From Sphingobacteriales bacterium (GTDB lineage Bacteria > Bacteroidota > Bacteroidia > Chitinophagales > Chitinophagaceae): 11,210 nucleotides of DNA. Below the pieces are notes generated by a model that saw only the letters and a list, made by a program, of their open reading frames with translations, did not search any database and was not told where the DNA came from. Positions 6,317 to 11,210 of this stretch are shown here, one piece after another (position 1 is the first letter of the stretch; every line of letters begins with the position of its first letter). The translations under genes and the position numbers were made by a program. The stretch is from contig REAQ01000281.1 in assembly GCA_004294195.1 (NCBI GenBank), positions 1 to 11,210 on the forward strand, given 5' to 3'.

Positions 6317-7747
6317 ATGATAGCAATCAACCTACGGCTCTTCATACGGAGCATGTTCATCGTGTGTTTATCCGTATCCACTTTGAGCGTATCTGCACAA
6401 AAAGTCATTGCAGAAAGGACTAACTACGGCGCTGGATTTACCCAATACATCTGGAATGCGTTCACCGGAGCGGGTGACGTCACCAATTCTTATGAGTTTG
6501 TACCCGCCGGTTTCAATGCCAATGACCCTACCGTAAAGTACCCTGTGATTTTTTTCTTTCCCGGTGTGGGCGATGTAAAAACCAGTGACGAGAATTCAGT
6601 GTTAAAGCTGGGTCTCAGGGCCATCGCCATTGAGTTGGAAGGAGGTAATTTTGGTCCCGGAAACTTCAACTTTATTGTGATCGGGATGCAAGGTTCTGCG
6701 AGCTCTCCTGCTAATGAGTATGCTGCATTTATGGAGAACTATGCCTTTGTCAAGTTCCAGAATAAGATCGATTTTTCTAGGGTCTATCTTACAGGATTGA
6801 GCATGGGCGGTGGTAGGATTATGGAATACATGGAAAACGCTACCCGCGCCGCAAAAATCGCAGCGATTGCTCCAGTGGCCACAGGTACGGGCTGCCCTTA
6901 TGTTGCCGGATGCGGACCGGGCTCTGCATATTTCACGATCATCAACAACTTGACCTCCAATACTTCTTTAGGGATGTTTTTTACCCACAACATACTGGAC
7001 CCAACTGTTGACTACGAAGTATCTCAGGGCTACGTGGATGGCGTAAATGCTACACAACCCAACAGAGCACAGTTTTACTTTGATCCCACCAATCCCGACC
7101 ACGATGCATGGTCAACTGCTTATGCTTCTGGAAACAGAAATTTCGGCAACAAGAATATGTACGATTGGCTCCTCCAATACAGTCTCAACATAACGCTTCC
7201 GGTCACCCTAACTTCTTTTACTGCATCACTTACGGCCAGCAAAACCGTCAATCTTCGCTGGGCCACCGCCGGTGAAACCAACAGTGCATATTTCGCTGTT
7301 GAAAAATCTGCTAACGGTAAAGACTACACGGAAATCGGCAGAGTCACGGCAGCAGGTAACAGTTCAACTTCCCGCAGTTATCAATTCTCAGATGCGCAAC
7401 CCGCCGCTGGTGGGAACTATTATAGATTGAAACAAGTTGATAAAAACAACAGCTTTCAATACAGTCAGGTGAAGAAAATCTCGCTGAATAACCTCGGACT
7501 CAGTTTGCAGGCCGGCCCTAATCCTTTCTCCAATCAAGTAGAGCTGTTGATTTCCGGAAACGCCAGACTCGCGCTTACAGCCAATGTTTCTGACGTAAAT
7601 GGGAAACTGCTTCGTCAGGCGAAGTTTATGAAAGCCGAAGGTTCGATGAAGAAGATGATCGATTTGTCAAACCTATCCTCCGGCGTTTACATCCTGCAGG
7701 TTAGCGGCGAAGGCGTATCGTTTGTTCAGAAACTAATCAAAAACTAA
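6317..7747 (+). CDS. Secreted alpha/beta-hydrolase-like protein with T9SS sorting domain (paralog 2)
   Basis: 476 residues. Signal peptide about 1-27 (FIVCLSVSTLSVSA, cut before QK). The hydrolase domain (about 29-290) has GLSMGGG with nucleophile Ser162, a probable acid at Asp228 in HNILDP and a probable His262 in DHDAW. A fibronectin-III-like region (about 296-390: VNLRWATAGETNSAYFAVEKS ... YYRLKQVDKNNSFQYSQVKKI) and a T9SS type A sorting domain (about 395-476: AGPNPFSNQVELLISG ... LSNLSSGVYILQVSG ... QKLIKN) follow. It shares the same architecture and many blocks with the preceding gene (NDPT-KYP, YLTGLS-GGG, AAIAPVATGT-CPY, HDAW, KNMY-WLL-Y), so the two are products of a tandem duplication. 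Both are preceded by a similar GGCT-TTTAAAA stretch just before the start codon. Gene ends at TAA 7745-7747, next to a heptamer repeat. Hydrolase class is inferred; the substrate is unknown. Confidence 0.83.
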   Translation: MIAINLRLFIRSMFIVCLSVSTLSVSAQKVIAERTNYGAGFTQYIWNAFTGAGDVTNSYEFVPAGFNANDPTVKYPVIFFFPGVGDVKTSDENSVLKLGLRAIAIELEGGNFGPGNFNFIVIGMQGSASSPANEYAAFMENYAFVKFQNKIDFSRVYLTGLSMGGGRIMEYMENATRAAKIAAIAPVATGTGCPYVAGCGPGSAYFTIINNLTSNTSLGMFFTHNILDPTVDYEVSQGYVDGVNATQPNRAQFYFDPTNPDHDAWSTAYASGNRNFGNKNMYDWLLQYSLNITLPVTLTSFTASLTASKTVNLRWATAGETNSAYFAVEKSANGKDYTEIGRVTAAGNSSTSRSYQFSDAQPAAGGNYYRLKQVDKNNSFQYSQVKKISLNNLGLSLQAGPNPFSNQVELLISGNARLALTANVSDVNGKLLRQAKFMKAEGSMKKMIDLSNLSSGVYILQVSGEGVSFVQKLIKN

Positions 7748-7749
7748 CG

Positions 7750-7784
7750 TGCTAATGGCTAATCGCTATTGGCTATTGGCTAGA
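7750..7784. repeat. Heptamer tandem repeat, GC-richer variant, between convergent genes
   Basis: Five 7-bp units on the plus strand: TGCTAAT, GGCTAAT, CGCTATT, GGCTATT, GGCTAGA. On the minus strand the units read TAGCCAA, TAGCCAA, TAGCGAT, TAGCCAT, TAGCACG, the same period and TAGC core as at 81-108. The TAG stop codon of the kinase gene is the first TAG of this array, and the TAA of the convergent secreted hydrolase lies 2 bp before it. Confidence 0.8.
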
Positions 7785-8703
7785 TCAATGTAATGTCGAA
7801 GTTCACGAGTTGTACAAACTCCTGAATCCGCTCATCGATATCTTCTTTAGTGATCTCGCGCAGCCGCTGTGTTCCAAATTTTTCAACTGTGAATGAAGCC
7901 ATGGCAGAACCTACGATGATGGCGGTCTTCATGTTATCATATGAGATATCGCGGGTCCTGGCAATATGACCGATGAATCCACCCGCAAAAGTGTCTCCCG
8001 CGCCAGTGGGGTCAAACACTTCCTCCAGCGGCAGGGCCGGCGCAAAAAACACCCGCTCTTCATGGAACAGTAAGGCCCCATGCTCGCCTTTCTTAATGAT
8101 GAGGTATTTAGGTCCCATCTTCATGATGGTGCGTGCTGCTTTTACAAGAGAAAACTGACCGCTCAATTCACGGGCTTCACTATCGTTCACCAACAACACA
8201 TCCACCTGCCCGATCACTGCTTCCAGGTCTCCCAATGCGGTTTGCATCCAGAAGTTCATGGTATCCATTACGATCAGGCGTGGACGTTGCTTCAATTGCC
8301 TGATCACGCTCATCTGCACCGCGGGCACAAGGTTACCCAGCATCAGGAACTCGCAATCCTGGTAGCTTTCCGGCACTACTGGATTGAAATCCGCCAGTAC
8401 ATTCAATTGCGTGTCCAGGGTATCCCGCGTATTCATGTCCATATGGTACTTGCCAGACCAATAAAAGCTCTTCTGGTCTTTTTTCACCTGCACACCGGAA
8501 AGATCAACCCCCCTTCCATGTAACTCATCCAGTTCAGTCTGGGGAAAATCACCGCCTACTACGGATATTTGCTTGATGTCATGGCTGAAATTAGAAGCAC
8601 TCCAGGCGATATATGTTGCGGCGCCGCCAACGATCTTGTCGCTCTTGCCAAATGGGGTTTCGATATCATCAAAGGCCATGGAACCAACAACTACAAGCGA
8701 CAT
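7780..8703 (-). CDS. PfkB-family sugar/nucleoside kinase
   Basis: 307 residues, normal for the ribokinase/PfkB family. The enzyme should transfer phosphate from ATP to a sugar or nucleoside hydroxyl in the cytoplasm. Visible signatures: N-terminal substrate-side glycines in VGGAATYIA (about 25-33), the N-x-x-E magnesium motif in VNDSEA (Asn173, Glu176), and the C-terminal PfkB signature DPTGAGDTFAGGF (231-243), whose GAGD Asp237 is the catalytic base. The true substrate (ribose, adenosine, another sugar) cannot be assigned. Start ATG at 8703 is supported by the MSLVVVGSMAFDD beginning and by the TATATTTG box 17 bp upstream. It is divergent from the tetR-paaE operon and convergent with the secreted hydrolase, so no operon partner is visible. 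Its stop codon comes from the heptamer repeat at 7750-7784. Confidence 0.88.
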   Translation of the reverse strand: MSLVVVGSMAFDDIETPFGKSDKIVGGAATYIAWSASNFSHDIKQISVVGGDFPQTELDELHGRGVDLSGVQVKKDQKSFYWSGKYHMDMNTRDTLDTQLNVLADFNPVVPESYQDCEFLMLGNLVPAVQMSVIRQLKQRPRLIVMDTMNFWMQTALGDLEAVIGQVDVLLVNDSEARELSGQFSLVKAARTIMKMGPKYLIIKKGEHGALLFHEERVFFAPALPLEEVFDPTGAGDTFAGGFIGHIARTRDISYDNMKTAIIVGSAMASFTVEKFGTQRLREITKEDIDERIQEFVQLVNFDITLI

Positions 8704-8720
8704 ACAGGTGAATTTAGGCG

Positions 8721-8728
8721 CAAATATA
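8721..8728 (-). promoter_or_regulatory. -7 box of the PfkB-family kinase gene
   Basis: Minus-strand TATATTTG matches TAnnTTTG exactly, 17 bp before the ATG. No TTG is found at the usual -33 distance; that position falls inside the 30-bp palindrome at 8737-8766. Confidence 0.5.
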
Positions 8729-8736
8729 GGAGTAAT

Positions 8737-8766
8737 GCAAATAGCTATTAGCTAATAGCTATTTGC
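8737..8766. repeat. Perfect 30-bp palindrome built of heptamer units
   Basis: Bases 8737-8766 equal their own reverse complement without any mismatch. The outer ends are GCAAATAG and CTATTTGC, and the middle is the TAGCTA-type heptamer array seen at the other three sites. It lies between the divergent promoters of the kinase and the tetR gene. Symmetry stops at 8736/8767. Confidence 0.9.
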
Positions 8767-8777
8767 CGCATTCCTCT

Positions 8778-8810
8778 ATTGCGCAATTTCACTAACAATT
8801 GTTAGTTTTG
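8778..8810 (+). promoter_or_regulatory. Bacteroidota-type promoter of tetR-paaE
   Basis: ATTG (8778-8781), a 21-nt spacer, and TAGTTTTG (8803-8810), the latter an exact TAnnTTTG match. The ATG follows 21 bp later at 8832. The -7 box overlaps the right half of the operator at 8791-8806, which fits autorepression. Confidence 0.72.
8791..8806. promoter_or_regulatory. TetR operator O1 (tetR-paaE promoter)
   Basis: ACTAACAATTGTTAGT is a perfect 16-bp palindrome covering the spacer end and first bases of the -7 box. The same 7-bp half sites recur at 10522-10537 before paaA, and the regulator gene is immediately downstream. Confidence 0.78.
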
Positions 8811-8831
8811 TTTTCAATCATCAGACTAAAA

Positions 8832-9425
8832 ATGGGTAGGATTTCTGGCAGAAAAAATGGCAACCGGCGGGAAATGATCACGCTGGCAGCGGCACAACTG
8901 TTCCGGGAAAAAGGCTTTCCCTCCACCGGTATGCGGGACCTTGCGGGTGAAGTAGGTGTAGAGGCCGCGAGTCTTTACAACCATATTCGCTCAAAAGCGG
9001 AACTCCTGCAGGAGATCTGTTTCCGGGTGGCCAATGATTTTAATGCCCAGCTCATGGAAGTGGAAGCCAGTGAAAACCTTACCGGCCTGGAGAAACTGGA
9101 AGCCATCGTGCGTTTTCACATCCAAATGTGGATCAACAGGCTTGATGAGGTAATGGTCACCAACAATGAAAGCAAATACCTGGAAGAGCCGTATAACGGC
9201 ACCTTCCTGAATGAACGCCGGGTCTATGTCCGTCGCCTTGAACAGGTCATCGAAGACGGCATGCGCAAGGGCAATATCAAAAAAGTACAGCCCTATGCCG
9301 TTGTACTCACCCTCATGAGTGCCGTGCGGGGCATTGAGTTCTGGCATCGTACCAAAAAGAATATCAGCGCAGAGGAACTTGAAGAAAACATGGTGCTCCA
9401 TCTTGTAAAAGGCTTAAAGAAATAG
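8832..9425 (+). CDS. TetR/AcrR-family regulator of the phenylacetate locus (PaaR-like)
   Basis: 197 residues from ATG 8832. An in-frame TTG at 8799 lies within the operator and promoter and is rejected as the start. The N-terminal DNA-binding domain is typical: ITLAAAQLFREKGFPSTGMRDLAGEVGVEAASLYNHIRSKAELL, with the helix-turn-helix at about 34-53. The C-terminal part (about 70-197) is all-helical and resembles the ligand-binding domains of TetR proteins that sense acyl-CoA thioesters (KstR2-like), which would fit phenylacetyl-CoA as inducer; this is inference. The gene is 2 nt upstream of paaE, so the two are co-transcribed. Two matching palindromes, one at its own promoter and one at the paaA promoter, suggest autorepression and repression of paaA. 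It is not similar enough in context to E. coli PaaX, which is of a different family. Confidence 0.88.
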   Translation: MGRISGRKNGNRREMITLAAAQLFREKGFPSTGMRDLAGEVGVEAASLYNHIRSKAELLQEICFRVANDFNAQLMEVEASENLTGLEKLEAIVRFHIQMWINRLDEVMVTNNESKYLEEPYNGTFLNERRVYVRRLEQVIEDGMRKGNIKKVQPYAVVLTLMSAVRGIEFWHRTKKNISAEELEENMVLHLVKGLKK

Positions 9426-9427
9426 GT

Positions 9428-10510
9428 ATGTCGATACATTTTCATACCCTAACGATCACGCATATCCGAAAAGAAACCGATGATTGCATTTCCATCGCTT
9501 TTGATGTGCCGGAATCACTGAAACAGCAATTCAATTTTCAGCAGGGGCAGAACATCACCATCCGTAAAATCATTGACGGCGAGGAACTGCGCAGAAACTA
9601 TTCCATCTGCAGCTCCCCATCCCAGAATGAACTGCGCGTAGCCATCAAGCGCATGCCCAACGGAAAATTCTCCAACTGGGCGAATGAACATCTTCGGGAA
9701 GGAGACGCATTGGATGTGCTTCCACCCACGGGGAAATTCAATACAAAACTGGACCCATCGGCCCAAAAACATTATCTGGCGTTTGTGGCGGGCAGTGGCA
9801 TCACGCCGGTGATGTCTATCCTCAAGACAACCCTTGAAACGGAGCCCCAGAGCCGGTTTACGCTGGTGTACGGCAATAAAAGCAGACGCTCCATCATCTT
9901 CCGCGAAGAACTCGAAGAGTTGAAGAACAGATATATGCAACGGCTCCAGCTCATTCACTTGTTGAGCCAGGAGGAACCCGATAGTCCGCTCAACTTCGGA
10001 AGGATTGATGCAGACAAATGCCATCAGCTTACCCGTGGGCTGATCCAACTGTCAAGTATAGACGAAGTTTTCATCTGCGGTCCGGAAGCAATGATCCATG
10101 CCGTGCGAAACACGCTCGAAGCATCCGGATTCCCATCGGCACATATCCATTTTGAACTGTTCACCACACCGGGTGCCGCTGCTGCGAAACAGGCCGCAAG
10201 GGAGTCCCGCGCATCCGTGACAGGCAGTATGGCCAGGATCAAAGTGAAGATCGATGGGGTGGTTACCCAGTTCACCCTTCCGCAGGAAGGAGACAGCATC
10301 CTGAATGCCGCACTCCGGGCCGGCGCAGATCTGCCTTTCGCCTGCAAGGGCGGTATGTGCGCCACCTGCAAAGCCAAACTCCTGGAAGGTAAGGTGGAGA
10401 TGGACGTCAACTATGCCCTTGAAGCTGAGGAAGTTAAACAGGGTTATATCCTCACCTGCCAAAGCCACCCCCTGACAGAGACGGTCTTTGTTGATTTCGA
10501 TCAACGTTAA
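9428..10510 (+). CDS. paaE: Phenylacetyl-CoA epoxidase reductase subunit PaaE
   Basis: 360 residues, the usual PaaE length. It passes electrons from NAD(P)H through FAD and a [2Fe-2S] cluster to the di-iron subunit PaaA, which epoxidises the ring of phenylacetyl-CoA. Domains in order: an FAD-binding barrel (about 5-105) with RRNYSICSSP (Arg56, Tyr58, Ser59); an NAD(P)-binding domain (about 113-232) with AGSGITPVMSIL and CGPEAM; a linker; and a plant-type ferredoxin domain (about 268-360) with cluster ligands Cys306, Cys311, Cys314 and Cys344. The order reductase then ferredoxin is that of PaaE. The start at 9428 is 2 nt after the tetR stop. In E. coli paaE is the last gene of paaABCDE; here it lies before paaA and next to the regulator, with a separate paaA promoter between them. 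A generic ferredoxin reductase is ruled out by the paaA neighbour. Confidence 0.93.
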   Translation: MSIHFHTLTITHIRKETDDCISIAFDVPESLKQQFNFQQGQNITIRKIIDGEELRRNYSICSSPSQNELRVAIKRMPNGKFSNWANEHLREGDALDVLPPTGKFNTKLDPSAQKHYLAFVAGSGITPVMSILKTTLETEPQSRFTLVYGNKSRRSIIFREELEELKNRYMQRLQLIHLLSQEEPDSPLNFGRIDADKCHQLTRGLIQLSSIDEVFICGPEAMIHAVRNTLEASGFPSAHIHFELFTTPGAAAAKQAARESRASVTGSMARIKVKIDGVVTQFTLPQEGDSILNAALRAGADLPFACKGGMCATCKAKLLEGKVEMDVNYALEAEEVKQGYILTCQSHPLTETVFVDFDQR

Positions 10511-10521
10511 GAACTTCTTAC

Positions 10522-10537
10522 ACTAACAAGTGTTAGT
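10522..10537. promoter_or_regulatory. TetR operator O2 (paaA promoter)
   Basis: ACTAACAAGTGTTAGT has the same 7-bp half sites, ACTAACA and TGTTAGT, as O1 and differs only at the central two bases (AG instead of AT). It lies in the paaE-paaA gap and covers the -33 position of the paaA promoter. Confidence 0.78.
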
Positions 10538-10563
10538 ATTTAATTCAAACTCATTTATCTTTG
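10533..10563 (+). promoter_or_regulatory. paaA promoter
   Basis: TATCTTTG (10556-10563) matches TAnnTTTG exactly. The -33 position is a weak TTAG (10533-10536, 19-nt spacer) inside operator O2. The first ATG of paaA is only 4 nt after the -7 box and a second ATG 7 nt after it, so the transcript would have almost no leader. Confidence 0.65.
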
Positions 10564-10567
10564 AGAC

Positions 10568-11210
10568 ATGATGACCACAACACAAACGCACGACCTGGAG
10601 CAGGTTTTCCAGGATAAAATTGATGCCGAAGTGAAGATCGAGCCGAAGGACTGGATGCCGGAGGCATATCGGAAAACCCTCGTCAGGCAGATCAGCCAAC
10701 ATGCCCACAGTGAAATCGTAGGGATGTTACCGGAAGGAAACTGGATCACGCGCGCGCCATCCTTGAAAAGAAAAGCGGTGCTGCTGGCCAAGGTGCAGGA
10801 CGAAGCGGGGCATGGCCTCTACTTGTATTCCGCAGCAGAGACCCTCGGTACTTCGCGTCAGCAAATGATTGATGACCTGCTGTCCGGCAAAGCAAAATAT
10901 TCATCCATCTTTAACTACCCCACGCTGACCTGGGCTGATATGGGCGCAGTGGGCTGGCTGGTTGATGGCGCCGCCATCATGAACCAGGTGATGCTCTGCA
11001 GAACCTCTTATGGTCCGTATGCAAGGGCCATGGTTCGGATCTGTAAAGAAGAAAGTTTCCACCAACGCCAGGGCTTCGAGATCCTGCTTACACTGAGCCA
11101 AGGCTATGATGCGAAAAAAGCCATGTGCCAGGATGCGATCAACCGCTGGTGGTGGCCCTCACTTATGATGTTCGGTCCAAAGGATTCAGACAGCACCCAT
11201 AGTGATCAAA
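10568..11210 (+). CDS. paaA: Phenylacetyl-CoA epoxidase catalytic subunit PaaA (partial, 3' end off window)
   Basis: About 214 codons are visible without a stop; E. coli PaaA has 309. The protein is the di-iron oxygenase subunit that, with PaaBC and the reductase PaaE, makes the ring 1,2-epoxide of phenylacetyl-CoA. Identity is clear from [79 protein letters not shown] and [15 protein letters not shown], all strongly conserved in PaaA. Expected iron ligands are present: Glu48, Glu78 and His81 in DEAGH, Asp132, and Glu161 and His164 in EESFH (numbered from the first ATG). Either ATG 10568 or ATG 10571 could start it; both give the same protein apart from one Met. The remaining paa genes (paaB, C, D) are expected downstream but lie outside the window. 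Expression is probably repressed by the TetR protein through O2. Confidence 0.96.
   Translation, partial: MMTTTQTHDLEQVFQDKIDAEVKIEPKDWMPEAYRKTLVRQISQHAHSEIVGMLPEGNWITRAPSLKRKAVLLAKVQDEAGHGLYLYSAAETLGTSRQQMIDDLLSGKAKYSSIFNYPTLTWADMGAVGWLVDGAAIMNQVMLCRTSYGPYARAMVRICKEESFHQRQGFEILLTLSQGYDAKKAMCQDAINRWWWPSLMMFGPKDSDSTHSDQ

Noticed and set aside
7750..7784. The repeat between the convergent genes as an intrinsic terminator
   Set aside because: Its self-pairing is imperfect and there is no T-run on either side; kept only as a repeat.
81..8766. The spaced repeats as a CRISPR array
   Set aside because: Units are 7 bp and contiguous, the four sites are kilobases apart and separated by genes, and no cas gene is present.
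8799..8831. In-frame TTG at 8799 as the start of the TetR gene, adding 11 residues
   Set aside because: It lies inside the operator and -7 box, upstream of the expected transcription start; ATG 8832 gives a normal TetR N-terminus.
9515..10048. Long open frame opposite paaE (177 codons, minus strand)
   Set aside because: It lies wholly antisense to a clearly identified paaE and shows no recognisable domain.
1..11210. A new defence or mobile system
   Set aside because: Apart from one HNH gene, every gene belongs to housekeeping, secretion or phenylacetate metabolism families; no toxin-antitoxin pair, integrase, transposase or restriction gene was found.

Overview
The window looks like a chromosomal segment of a Bacteroidota bacterium, most likely from the Chitinophagaceae or a near relative. 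Three things point there: secreted proteins with type IX secretion (T9SS) C-terminal sorting domains, promoters of the Bacteroidota form TTTG-N(19-21)-TAnnTTTG, and few strong Shine-Dalgarno sites. It holds housekeeping genes, a secreted-protein cluster and the start of a phenylacetate catabolic locus. No prophage, CRISPR array, insertion sequence, RNA gene or recognisable defence system was seen.

Layout: (1) 1-94, the C-terminal tail of NAD-dependent DNA ligase. (2) 219-782, a free-standing NUMOD4/HNH endonuclease-like gene. (3) On the minus strand, asd (aspartate-semialdehyde dehydrogenase, 1537-2553) followed 17 nt later by a DUF2461 gene (863-1519). Upstream of asd there is a promoter, an 18-codon Thr/Lys/Asn-rich leader peptide, an alternative stem and a strong intrinsic terminator, which together look like ribosome-mediated transcription attenuation. 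(4) 2811-7747, three secreted proteins on the plus strand: a double lamin-tail-domain protein and two tandem paralogous serine-hydrolase-like proteins with T9SS sorting domains. (5) 7780-8703, a PfkB-family kinase on the minus strand. (6) 8832-11210, a TetR-family regulator, paaE two nucleotides after it, then a second promoter and paaA, which runs off the window. A 16-bp operator (ACTAACA-NN-TGTTAGT) occurs at both the tetR-paaE and the paaA promoters, so the TetR protein probably controls the whole phenylacetyl-CoA epoxidase locus and itself.

A second layer is a set of short-period intergenic repeats. A heptamer of the TAGCTAA type occurs at four junctions (81-108, 1524-1557, 7750-7784, 8737-8766). 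It supplies the TAG stop codon and the last residues of three genes (ligA, asd and the kinase). The ligA and asd copies share 25 identical bases in the same phase to the stop codon. An octamer-based inverted repeat (790-857) lies between the HNH and DUF2461 genes.

The most notable observations are the asd attenuator, the stop-codon-donating heptamer repeats and the paired TetR/paa operators.
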